A stretch of 9,644 nucleotides of DNA. It comes from Deltaproteobacteria bacterium (GTDB lineage Bacteria; Desulfobacterota; DSM-4660; Desulfatiglandales; Desulfatiglandaceae). How positions within the stretch are numbered: position 1 is the stretch's first letter; every line of letters starts with the position of its first letter. Location of the stretch: assembly GCA_018644785.1 (NCBI GenBank), contig JABGPV010000194.1:1-9644 (forward strand), read 5' to 3'. Under the pieces are notes generated by a model. It searched no databases, was not told the origin of the DNA, and saw only the letters and a program-made list of their open reading frames with translations. The translations under genes were made by a program, and so were the position numbers. Below, piece after piece: positions 1 to 9,644 of the stretch.

Positions 1-1238
1 CACAAGCATCTTTGCTTGAGATCAACCCGGAATTGGCTGTTATTGAGGTTCCAAACAAATTCGTTGCATCATGGCTTTCTGAAAATTACAGTGAGCATAT
101 ACGGCAGCTTTTGCGAGATCTCGTTGGCGCCCGCCCGGCCATCCGTTTTTCTTACCAGGCCGCTGGAAAAGGAACAAAAGAAAAAAAGAAACGTATCCCT
201 CAATATTCAAAAACGTCCTTTTCTTCATGGTTGGATCCGTCATTCACCTTTTCCGATTTCGTCACAGCCCGTTCCAACGGGCTGGCCTGCTCTTCAGCGG
301 TTGATGTTGCAAACAATCCGTCCTACAAGTATAATCCTCTTTACATTTTTAGCAAATGGAGCTTTGGAAAGACGCATCTTTTGCACGCCATCGGCAATGA
401 AGCCATGAAAAAAGACCCTGATAATAAGGCCGTTTACCTGTCAGCTGAAAATATGATCTCCCAATTCGAAATAACTTCTCCCGACAAGATTAACAGCTTC
501 TGGGGAGAAGAAAAAGCACCTCGGTTTCTGTTACTGGACGATATTCAAACCGTCACCTCTCATGATAAATCACAAAGAGAGTTGCTTTCTCTTTGTACTC
601 AATTTTTAGAATCAAAACGTCAGTTGGTGGTTGCTGCCTCCGCACCACCGAGCCAGATCAAGAATCTCCTGCCCCAACTGCGTTCCCGTCTTGAATGGGG
701 CCTGATTACTGAAATAAAGGCGCCCAATCAAAAAACGAAAATGAAAGTGATCCACCAAAAGGCAAAACAGCATGGGATTCAGTTTCAAGAGGACGCAATG
801 TTCTTCCTGGCGAGCTCAACCCATGATCTGAAAAATCTGGTTCGTCTAATTGAAAAAATTAAAATTCATGGATCGCTTCACGGGAACAAAATTGATATTT
901 CTATTGTGCAATCCGTTCTTGAAAATAAACTTCATACCCAGATCGGACCCGAGCGTATTCAGGAAATCACGGCGAAATATTTTCAAATTTCGCCATACGA
1001 TCTTTTAAGTCAAAAGAAAGAGCGGAAAATCTCTTATCCCAGACAGGTGGCCATCTTCCTGACAAGAAAATACACGGACATGTCTTTGAAGGAAATCGGA
1101 AGAGCCTTCGGCAATAAACATCATTCGTCTATAATTTACTCAATCAATCGTATTGAGAAAAATATAAAGTCAAAAATAGAGATTATTAATGACATAAATA
1201 AATTAAAAGGTTTTCTTTCAAATGGTTCGCTTGAATAG
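1..1238 (+). CDS. dnaA: Chromosomal replication initiator DnaA, 5'-truncated by window edge, divergent
   Basis: DnaA binds and melts the replication origin. The frame is open through base 1, so perhaps the first 25-30 residues (most of helicase-loading domain I) lie outside; the TTG at 12 is an internal Leu. Residues below count that Leu as 1. Domain I remnant is 1-48 (VPNKFVASWL), followed by a very short Lys-rich linker (50-65). The AAA+ core runs from about 70 to 300, with Walker A SKWSFGKT at 114-121, Walker B LLLDDIQ at 173-179 and arginine finger R226 in RSRLEWGL. The domain IV helix-turn-helix is at about 315-385, ending in KHHSSIIYSINRIE. Odd points: two Walker A glycines are Ser, sensor 1 TSDR reads AASA, the box VII Arg is Gln (222) and the sensor 2 Arg is Lys (274). 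It is recognisable as DnaA rather than Hda because domain IV is present. The reading frame is intact, so it is probably functional but atypical. C exceeds G on this strand, unlike the genes downstream. Confidence 0.93.
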   Translation, partial: QASLLEINPELAVIEVPNKFVASWLSENYSEHIRQLLRDLVGARPAIRFSYQAAGKGTKEKKKRIPQYSKTSFSSWLDPSFTFSDFVTARSNGLACSSAVDVANNPSYKYNPLYIFSKWSFGKTHLLHAIGNEAMKKDPDNKAVYLSAENMISQFEITSPDKINSFWGEEKAPRFLLLDDIQTVTSHDKSQRELLSLCTQFLESKRQLVVAASAPPSQIKNLLPQLRSRLEWGLITEIKAPNQKTKMKVIHQKAKQHGIQFQEDAMFFLASSTHDLKNLVRLIEKIKIHGSLHGNKIDISIVQSVLENKLHTQIGPERIQEITAKYFQISPYDLLSQKKERKISYPRQVAIFLTRKYTDMSLKEIGRAFGNKHHSSIIYSINRIEKNIKSKIEIINDINKLKGFLSNGSLE

Positions 1239-1264
1239 AATTTCAGAAATGTTCATTGTTTGTC

Positions 1265-1304
1265 AACCCCCGTTCAAAAAGCGAAAATTTGATGTCCGGG
1301 GATT
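1265..1304 (+). terminator. Imperfect hairpin after dnaA, possible weak terminator
   Basis: An imperfect stem-loop begins 27 bases after the dnaA stop. The outer stem AACCCCCG (1265-1272) pairs with CGGGGATT (1297-1304) with one mismatch, and an inner stem TCAAA (1274-1278) pairs with TTTGA (1288-1292). It is followed only by a short broken T-tract (ATTTTCTCT), so it is not a textbook rho-independent terminator. It could end dnaA transcription, stabilise the dnaA 3' end, or be a structural element of the spacer. Confidence 0.3.
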
Positions 1305-1379
1305 TTCTCTGAAAGCTACCGATTATTCTTTTACAAAGGGTTAAGAAAACAAAGGTTGCAAAACCGGATGTTTGCCTGG

Positions 1380-1430
1380 TTTTCAAACAAACTTACAGCG
1401 CTTTATTATTAAGATTACTTTTTATATACT
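1380..1430 (+). promoter_or_regulatory. Candidate dnaN promoter hexamers
   Basis: The best sigma-70-like pair is TTTTCA (1380-1385, 4/6 to TTGACA) and TATTAT (1404-1409, 5/6 to TATAAT) with 18-base spacing. A second -10-like hexamer TATACT (1425-1430) has no good -35 partner at 16-18 bases. The region is A+T-rich, so such matches are expected by chance. It is plausible because dnaN and gyrB need expression and sit 229 bases past dnaA. Confidence 0.3.
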
Positions 1431-1457
1431 TAAAAAAATAACAAACAAATCGTCAAC

Positions 1458-1463
1458 GGAGGA
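1458..1463 (+). promoter_or_regulatory. dnaN ribosome binding site, decides the start
   Basis: GGAGGA lies immediately upstream of the ATG at 1468 with about 4-5 bases of spacing. It fixes the dnaN start there rather than at the in-frame TTG at 1372, which would add 32 residues unlike any clamp N-terminus. Confidence 0.85.
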
Positions 1464-1467
1464 AACA

Positions 1468-4972
<3,505 letters not shown>

Positions 4973-4992
4973 TCGTCCTTCACGGTTGATGG

Positions 4993-5020
4993 TTGTTTGA
5001 TTTCCATGTTTCAGTATAAA
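4993..5020 (+). promoter_or_regulatory. Candidate gyrA promoter
   Basis: TTGTTT (4993-4998) and TATAAA (5015-5020, 5/6 to TATAAT) are separated by 16 bases in the 132-base gyrB-gyrA spacer. The -35 matches only TTG. A start near 5027 would put the stem-loop at 5039-5058 close to the 5' end of a gyrA-gpsA-birA message. Read-through from gyrB is equally possible. Confidence 0.35.
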
Positions 5021-5038
5021 AACGAGAAGGTTAGTAGA

Positions 5039-5058
5039 GGCAAACCTGTGTGTTTGCC
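5039..5058 (+). other. Perfect stem-loop in the gyrA leader
   Basis: GGCAAAC (5039-5045) and GTTTGCC (5052-5058) form a perfect 7-bp stem with a 6-base loop CTGTGT. The stem can be extended by A5038-T5060 if C5059 bulges. It is followed by TTATGTTT, which is not a T-tract, so terminator function is doubtful. A 5' message-stabilising structure or a protein-binding operator is as likely. It ends 29 bases before the gyrA ribosome binding site. Confidence 0.5.
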
Positions 5059-5087
5059 CTTATGTTTAAGTGAAAAGAAATAAATTT

Positions 5088-5091
5088 GGAG
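5088..5091 (+). promoter_or_regulatory. gyrA ribosome binding site with long spacing
   Basis: GGAG is the only Shine-Dalgarno-like element before the gyrA ATG at 5105. It lies 13 bases upstream, longer than the usual 5-9, with an A-rich gap. No better in-frame start exists nearby and the GyrA N-terminus aligns at this ATG, so the start stands and initiation may be moderate. Confidence 0.55.
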
Positions 5092-5104
5092 AAACAAAAA
5101 AATT

Positions 5105-7528
5105 ATGCTTCAGGATGTAGAGCCCGAATTCGTTAACATTGAAGATGAGATGAAAAAATCTTATCTCGAGTATTCCATGAGCGTTATCGTGGGTCGAGCC
5201 CTTCCGGACATCAGGGACGGCTTGAAACCGGTTCATAGACGCGTACTTTTTGCCATGAATGACCTGAAGAATTTTTTCAACAGGCCATATAAAAAATCGG
5301 CAAGGGTTGTGGGTGATGTCATCGGTAAATATCATCCCCACGGGGACAGCGCCGTATACGATACCATTGTTCGGATGGCGCAGGATTTTTCCCTGAGATA
5401 CTGTCTTGTAGATGGTCAGGGAAACTTTGGATCCGTGGACGGAGATCCCCCCGCGGCCATGCGGTACACCGAAGTACGGATGACGAGAACGACACAGGAT
5501 TTTCTAGACGATCTTGAAAAAGAAACGGTTGATTTCGTACCGACCTATGACGGAACCCTTCTTGAACCATTGGTTCTTCCCACAAAAGTACCCAATTTAT
5601 TGATCAATGGATCTTCGGGAATCGCTGTTGGAATGGCGACCAATATTCCCCCCCACAACCTTTTGGAAATTTGCGCCGGAATTGAAAAGGTTATTGAGAA
5701 CCCCGATGTTACCGTGGGGGAATTGATGACCGTCATACCCGGACCTGATTTTCCCACGGCCGGATTTATCATTGGGAAGAAAGGGATTGTAGACGCTTAC
5801 ACTACGGGAAGGGGCATCATCAAGATCAGGGCGAGAGCGTTTGTGGAAAAATTTGCCCACAACAAAGAGAGGATCATCGTTTCAGAAATTCCTTACCAGG
5901 TCAATAAAGGAAGACTGCTCGAAAAGATGGCGGCCCAGGTGAGGGAAAAGAAGATAGAAGGCATTTCAGAAATCCGCGATGAGTCAGACAGAGACGGGAT
6001 GCGCATCGTCATTGAAACCAAAAGAGACGCTCATGCGCTGGTCATCTTAAACAAGCTTTATAAATACACGCAAATGAAAGTTTCCTTCGGGATTATCCTG
6101 CTGGCTATTGTCAATGGACGCCCTGAAATTCTGACGCTTAAGAGGATGATTGAGCATTTCATCAATCATCGCCGTGAAGTGATCGTGCGCAGAACAATCT
6201 TTGACCTGAAAAAGGCGGAAGCGCGAGCGCATATTCTGGAAGGGCTCAAAAGGGCCCTTGATTTTCTGGACGAAGTCATTGAATTAATCCGAGCTTCTTC
6301 CGATGCAAAAGAAGCGAAAGCCAGACTGATTGCAGAGTTTCAATTTTCAGATATACAGGCCCAGGCGATTCTGGATATGAGGCTGCAGCGGCTCACCGGG
6401 CTGGAAAGGGAAAAAATTCATTCTGAATATGAAGCCCTTCTAAAAGACATCTCCTATTATAAAGCGATTCTGGCGACGCCTGCAATGGTTCTTAATATAA
6501 TTAAAGAAGAACTAAAAGAGATTAAAGATACTTACGGCGATGAACGGCGGACGGAGCTTATTGAAGATGCTGAAGAGATCAATATGGAAGATCTCATCGC
6601 CGAAGAGGACATGGTGGTGACCATCAGTCATACCGGGTATATAAAGCGGAATCCCATCAGCCTTTACCGGGCCCAGCGACGAGGTGGAAAAGGTATGACC
6701 GGCGCCAAGCCCAAGGAAGAGGATTTCGTGGAACACCTGTTTGTGGCCTCTTCACACGATTCTTTTCTCTTTTTCAGCAACAAGGGCCGTGTTTACTGGA
6801 AAAAGGTCCATGAAATTCCCGAAGGGGGACGAACGTCCAGGGGAAAAGCCATTGTCAATCTTCTGGATCTGAAAAAGGGAGAACGACTGGCCACCATACT
6901 ACCCATTCGAGATTATGAAGAAGGGAAATATGTGGTCATGGCGACCAAAATGGGCCTGGTCAAGAAAACAGAACTGAAAGCTTACAGCCATCCCAGGTCC
7001 GTTGGCACCATTGGGCTCAAAATTAAAGAAAATGACGAATTAATTGCCGTAAGGGTTTCCAGCGGTGAACAGGATATTTTTCTGACCACCAAAGAAGGAA
7101 AATCCATCCGTTTTAAAGAAGCAGATCTGAGAAGTATGGGCAGAGTGGCCTCTGGAAATATCGGGATTAAAATGGAACCGGGCAATGAGGTGGTGGGAAT
7201 GGAAACCCTGGGTGAAGGCGCCACCATCCTGACGGTTACGGAGAACGGGTTTGGAAAAAGGACCAAAACGGATGAATACCGTACCCAGGCAAGAGCGGGG
7301 AAAGGCGTCTTTACCATCAAAACCAGTGAAAGAAACGGGCCGGTGGTTTATGCCTACGAGGTGACAGACCAGGATCAACTAATGATCATTACGGGCCATG
7401 GGAAAATTATTCGAATAAGGGTTGCGGATATTTCGGTCATAGGGAGAAATACCCAAGGGGTAAAACTCATCAATCTGGGAAAAGGGGAAAAGGTTGTGGG
7501 TGTTGCCAAGATTATGGAAGATGACTGA
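5105..7528 (+). CDS. gyrA: DNA gyrase subunit A
   Basis: GyrA is the DNA cleavage and wrapping half of gyrase, acting with the GyrB encoded just upstream. The product is 807 residues, somewhat shorter than E. coli GyrA (875), mainly because it lacks a long acidic C-terminal tail and ends KIMEDD. The winged-helix breakage-reunion domain has the catalytic Tyr at 121 in [10 protein letters not shown]. The quinolone-resistance region [17 protein letters not shown] has Ser82 and Asp86 (E. coli Ser83 and Asp87) unchanged, so no classic resistance substitution is visible. The tower and coiled-coil arm run to about 490. The C-terminal beta-pinwheel starts near 500 and carries the GyrA box QRRGGKG at 524-530, which distinguishes gyrase from ParC. 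Several repeated blade motifs follow (for example [25 protein letters not shown]). gpsA follows after 42 bases without a visible terminator. Confidence 0.98.
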   Translation: MLQDVEPEFVNIEDEMKKSYLEYSMSVIVGRALPDIRDGLKPVHRRVLFAMNDLKNFFNRPYKKSARVVGDVIGKYHPHGDSAVYDTIVRMAQDFSLRYCLVDGQGNFGSVDGDPPAAMRYTEVRMTRTTQDFLDDLEKETVDFVPTYDGTLLEPLVLPTKVPNLLINGSSGIAVGMATNIPPHNLLEICAGIEKVIENPDVTVGELMTVIPGPDFPTAGFIIGKKGIVDAYTTGRGIIKIRARAFVEKFAHNKERIIVSEIPYQVNKGRLLEKMAAQVREKKIEGISEIRDESDRDGMRIVIETKRDAHALVILNKLYKYTQMKVSFGIILLAIVNGRPEILTLKRMIEHFINHRREVIVRRTIFDLKKAEARAHILEGLKRALDFLDEVIELIRASSDAKEAKARLIAEFQFSDIQAQAILDMRLQRLTGLEREKIHSEYEALLKDISYYKAILATPAMVLNIIKEELKEIKDTYGDERRTELIEDAEEINMEDLIAEEDMVVTISHTGYIKRNPISLYRAQRRGGKGMTGAKPKEEDFVEHLFVASSHDSFLFFSNKGRVYWKKVHEIPEGGRTSRGKAIVNLLDLKKGERLATILPIRDYEEGKYVVMATKMGLVKKTELKAYSHPRSVGTIGLKIKENDELIAVRVSSGEQDIFLTTKEGKSIRFKEADLRSMGRVASGNIGIKMEPGNEVVGMETLGEGATILTVTENGFGKRTKTDEYRTQARAGKGVFTIKTSERNGPVVYAYEVTDQDQLMIITGHGKIIRIRVADISVIGRNTQGVKLINLGKGEKVVGVAKIMEDD

Positions 7529-7555
7529 TCACGGTTAGTATTAGAGGCCATTTCG

Positions 7556-7562
7556 AAAGGAA
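7556..7562 (+). promoter_or_regulatory. gpsA ribosome binding site, supports GTG start
   Basis: AAAGGAA lies 8 bases before the GTG at 7571. No in-frame ATG precedes the Rossmann glycine motif, so this site decides the GTG start. Confidence 0.7.
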
Positions 7563-7570
7563 CGCCGTCT

Positions 7571-8596
7571 GTGTCGGAGGTTAAATTAACAAAAATCGCG
7601 GTGATCGGTTCGGGGAGTTGGGGGACCGCGTTGGCCAACCTGTTGGCTGAAAAAGAAGGTATTGATGTTGATCTATGGGCCCGAGAGGAAGCGGTCTATA
7701 AGGAAATAAGAGTCAAGCATACGAATCAGCTATTTTTACCGGACGTGCAACTGGCGCCCGCTCTCAAACCTGTCTCCTCCTTTGAAAACGCATTGTATGA
7801 AAAGCAACTGGTTTTAATTGCAGCGCCATCCCATGTGTTTCGAGAGGTGTTGATGGGACTGAAACCCCATTTGACTTCCGGCATGACATTGATGATAGCC
7901 ACCAAAGGGATTGAGAATGATTCATTGATGATCATGAGCGAGGTGGTTCAAGCGGTTCTTGGTCCCCGGTTTTTAACGCATTTTGCATGTCTTGCAGGGC
8001 CCAGCTTTGCAAAAGAGGTGAGCGGAAAGTTCCCCACAGCTGTGACCATTGCCTGTGAAAACCGGGCACATGGGGAAAAACTCCAAACGCTTTTTTCCGC
8101 TGATTATTTCCGGGTTTACCTCAGCAGTGATGTGGTGGGAACGCAGTTGGGAGGCGCGCTCAAGAATGTGATTGCCATAGCAGCGGGGGTTGCGGATGGG
8201 CTTAATTTCGGTCATAATGCACGAGCGGCACTCATTACACGGGGTCTGGCAGAAATCACGAGGCTTGGGGTTCAAATGGGATCCAACCCGCATACTTTTG
8301 CGGGACTAGCGGGTATGGGGGACTTGGTCCTCACATGCACGAGTGATTTAAGCCGAAACAGGACCGTGGGGTTTCAAGTGGGAAAAGGGAAAGGCATTCA
8401 TGAAATCACTTCTGGTATGAATATGGTGGCTGAGGGTATAAGGACTGCCAAATCCGCTTATCAGCTCGCAAGAAAAATGAATGTGGTCATGCCCATTGTT
8501 GACCAGGTGTATGAAATTTTGTATCAGGATAAAGATCCGCAGCAGGCGGTTAAAGAACTTATGACCCGGGATTTAAGGGTGGAGTTGGAACACTGA
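7571..8596 (+). CDS. gpsA: Glycerol-3-phosphate dehydrogenase [NAD(P)+]
   Basis: GpsA reduces dihydroxyacetone phosphate to sn-glycerol-3-phosphate in the cytoplasm, providing the backbone for phospholipid synthesis. The 341-residue product matches the family length of about 330-340. The N-terminal Rossmann fold carries the dinucleotide motif GSGSWGTALA at 13-22. Further family motifs are ATKGIE at 110-115 and AGPSFAKEV at 142-150. The catalytic Lys is at 198 in GALKNVIAIAAGVADG, followed by ITRGLAEI near 222-229, GLAGMGDLVLTCTS at 245-258 with SRNR after it, and VAEGIRTA near 286-293. The C-terminus LMTRDLRVE is typical. Translation starts at GTG with a good ribosome binding site. The gene sits 42 bases after gyrA and 11 bases before birA, implying one operon. 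No unusual residues were noticed. Confidence 0.96.
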   Translation: MSEVKLTKIAVIGSGSWGTALANLLAEKEGIDVDLWAREEAVYKEIRVKHTNQLFLPDVQLAPALKPVSSFENALYEKQLVLIAAPSHVFREVLMGLKPHLTSGMTLMIATKGIENDSLMIMSEVVQAVLGPRFLTHFACLAGPSFAKEVSGKFPTAVTIACENRAHGEKLQTLFSADYFRVYLSSDVVGTQLGGALKNVIAIAAGVADGLNFGHNARAALITRGLAEITRLGVQMGSNPHTFAGLAGMGDLVLTCTSDLSRNRTVGFQVGKGKGIHEITSGMNMVAEGIRTAKSAYQLARKMNVVMPIVDQVYEILYQDKDPQQAVKELMTRDLRVELEH

Positions 8597-8607
8597 ATTT
8601 TGGACTG

Positions 8608-9480
8608 ATGCAGGCCCCTTTCATGGAAAACGAAACGGCTAAAAAGAAAGTGTTTGAAAGCGCGGAACCGTTCAATCCTGATATTCTGGCAAGGGCATTA
8701 AAAGCGGGTCTTTTCGGAAAAAATATTATTTTCAAAGATACCATAGGGTCTACAAATGTTTTCTTGAAAAGGCTTGCAGAAGAAGGGGCATCTGAAGGAA
8801 CGGTGGTGATTGCGGATGAACAAAGCGCCGGATTGGGTAGACTGGGCAGAGAATGGTTTTCAAAAAAGGGCGAAAATCTGCTTTTTTCCGTTTTACTGCG
8901 GCCCCGATTGCCGCCGAGTAAATTGTTTGTTGTGACGATGATTTTTGCCTTGGCGGGAATTGATGCTATAAAGGAGACAAGTGGCTTAAATGCCATGATA
9001 AAATGGCCAAATGACATCTACATTGACGGGAAAAAAATCGGGGGTATCCTGGCCGAATTTTCCGTTGTACAAGGGGTGGTTCAGCATCTGGTTCTTGGAA
9101 TGGGGTTGAACGTCAACTGGAATCCGGAAATGGAAAAGACATTGCTGTATCCTACTTCAAGTATCTTTGCGGAAACCCGTGAAAGGGTATCGAGAGAAGA
9201 AATGCTTGTTAACCTATTGAAACAATTAGCGATATCTTATTATGAGGTTGAGCGAGACATGGCGCGAACCGAAAGGTTTTACGAAAAGTGGAACGAAAAA
9301 TCACTCATACTTGGGAAAACTGTGGTGATTGAGACGGGAAAAGAACGTATTGAAGGAGAAGCGGCAGGCATTGACCGAAACGGGGCTTTAACGCTCATTA
9401 CCGCGGGTGGAGATAGGCGAAAATTCCTTTGTGGTGATGTCTCTGTTAAAATGAATTTGTCTGGGCAAAGAAATTTCTAA
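8608..9480 (+). CDS. birA: Biotin--[acetyl-CoA-carboxylase] ligase, monofunctional
   Basis: BirA activates biotin with ATP to biotinyl-5'-AMP and transfers it to the target Lys of biotin carboxyl carrier domains, chiefly in acetyl-CoA carboxylase. The 290-residue product has the catalytic domain (about 40-235, opening GSTN at 47-50) and a C-terminal SH3-like domain (about 236-282). Motifs are the ligand loop GLGRLGREW at 75-83, KWPNDI at 132-137, GKKIGGILAE at 141-150 with the likely catalytic Lys at 143, and GMGLNVN at 164-170. No N-terminal winged-helix DNA-binding domain is present, so this is a group I ligase without the repressor function of E. coli BirA. Odd point: the canonical GRGR of the ligand loop reads GLGR. 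The start is uncertain: ATG 8608 has a poor ribosome binding site, while ATG 8623 has CAGG about 8 bases upstream. It lies 11 bases after gpsA. Confidence 0.94.
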   Translation: MQAPFMENETAKKKVFESAEPFNPDILARALKAGLFGKNIIFKDTIGSTNVFLKRLAEEGASEGTVVIADEQSAGLGRLGREWFSKKGENLLFSVLLRPRLPPSKLFVVTMIFALAGIDAIKETSGLNAMIKWPNDIYIDGKKIGGILAEFSVVQGVVQHLVLGMGLNVNWNPEMEKTLLYPTSSIFAETRERVSREEMLVNLLKQLAISYYEVERDMARTERFYEKWNEKSLILGKTVVIETGKERIEGEAAGIDRNGALTLITAGGDRRKFLCGDVSVKMNLSGQRNF

Positions 9481-9497
9481 CATGGGGAACCGGCCAT

Positions 9498-9644
9498 ATG
9501 GCAACCATTGTACCGGAAGGAAAAACCGTCAGGCAGGCCATCAAATGGATATCAGAGAACTTAAAGGAAAATCAAACCCAAAAGCCGATAAAACTTATCG
9601 AGGAGGCGGGAGGGCGTTTTAACCTTTCTCCAAAAGATGAAGAA
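9498..9644 (+). CDS. Small conserved hypothetical protein, 3'-truncated by window edge
   Basis: The reading frame opens at ATG 9498, 17 bases after the birA stop, with GGGGA at 9484-9488 as ribosome binding site. It stays open for 49 codons to the window end. The visible product is hydrophilic and helical-looking, with KTVRQAIKWISENLKEN, then KLIEEAGGRFNLSPKDEE. The pattern 'basic helix with WIS, then (L)IEEA..(R)F(N/D)LSP' resembles a small uncharacterised protein I recall from sulfate-reducing Desulfobacterota; this is memory, not a search. No function can be assigned. Its position suggests it belongs to the gyrA-gpsA-birA unit. Confidence 0.65.
   Translation, partial: MATIVPEGKTVRQAIKWISENLKENQTQKPIKLIEEAGGRFNLSPKDEE

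Larger units (their letters stand above)
1239..1467. other. dnaA-dnaN spacer, candidate origin or promoter region
   Basis: These 229 noncoding bases separate dnaA from dnaN. From left to right they hold the imperfect hairpin at 1265-1304, one degenerate DnaA-box-like nonamer TTTTACAAA (1329-1337, one mismatch to TTWTNCACA), and overlapping inverted repeats at 1360-1388 (AAAACCGG with CC-T-GGTTTT, and GTTTG with CAAAC). A short GC cluster AGCGC (1397-1401) follows, then TTA triplets within 1403-1411, and an A+T-rich tract to about 1450. In some bacteria the DNA unwinding element lies between dnaA and dnaN. No cluster of canonical DnaA boxes is visible, so the origin role is an inference. Confidence 0.4.

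Noticed and set aside
16..408. 130-codon open frame overlapping dnaA in another frame
   Set aside because: It is a shadow of dnaA with no ribosome binding site, and dnaA motifs occupy the other frame throughout.
1329..1337. DnaA box TTTTACAAA
   Set aside because: It has one mismatch to TTWTNCACA, and no second box is found in the spacer. In A+T-rich DNA a single degenerate match is not evidence of an origin.
1372..1467. In-frame TTG extension of dnaN adding 32 residues
   Set aside because: The extension is A+T-rich low-complexity sequence unlike clamp N-termini, and a strong GGAGGA sits just before ATG 1468.
8559..9017. 152-codon antisense open frame over birA
   Set aside because: It lies opposite conserved birA motifs, has composition typical of antisense shadows, and resembles no known family. 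The antisense frames over gyrA and gyrB are rejected for the same reason.
9482..9622. 46-codon frame starting at ATG 9482 after birA
   Set aside because: It has no ribosome binding site and a composition rich in Gly, Arg and Asn. The overlapping frame from 9498 has a site and a plausible helical product.

Overview
This window is the replication-initiation and DNA gyrase locus of a bacterium. Seven genes lie in a row, all on the + strand: dnaA (5'-truncated by the window edge), dnaN, gyrB, gyrA, gpsA, birA, and the start of a small conserved hypothetical gene cut by the right edge. The divergent DnaA, the gene order dnaA-dnaN-gyrB-gyrA without recF, and the style of GyrB (large Gram-negative insertion) and GyrA suggest a sulfate-reducer-type Desulfobacterota (former Deltaproteobacteria, Desulfobacterales-like). 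That assignment rests on remembered family features, not on a search. G+C in dnaA is about 43% by hand count.

Layout. 1-1238 is dnaA. 1239-1467 is a 229-base spacer holding hairpins, an A+T-rich tract and promoter-like hexamers. 1468-2583 is dnaN, and gyrB follows after a single base (2585-4972). A 132-base spacer with a possible promoter and a perfect 7-bp stem-loop precedes gyrA (5105-7528). Then come gpsA (7571-8596, GTG start), birA (8608-9480) and the partial small gene (9498-9644), with gaps of 42, 11 and 17 bases, so gyrA-gpsA-birA-small gene look like one transcription unit.

How the genes work together. DnaA opens the origin, DnaN is the polymerase clamp, and GyrA/GyrB form the A2B2 gyrase that supplies negative supercoils for origin melting and fork movement. 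GpsA makes sn-glycerol-3-phosphate for phospholipids, and BirA biotinylates carboxylases such as acetyl-CoA carboxylase, so the downstream pair links to membrane lipid synthesis.

Most of the window is well-conserved housekeeping DNA, and I see no new defence, mobile or biosynthetic system. The part most worth a second look is the origin-proximal end. DnaA has lost several residues of the ATP-handling core (Walker A glycines, sensor 1, the box VII Arg, the sensor 2 Arg). Its helix-turn-helix signature is altered. The G/C strand bias is reversed in dnaA relative to the downstream genes. The dnaA-dnaN spacer carries a GC-cluster/TTA-triplet arrangement resembling a basal unwinding element. Together these raise the possibility that the origin lies between dnaA and dnaN and is served by an unusual initiator.
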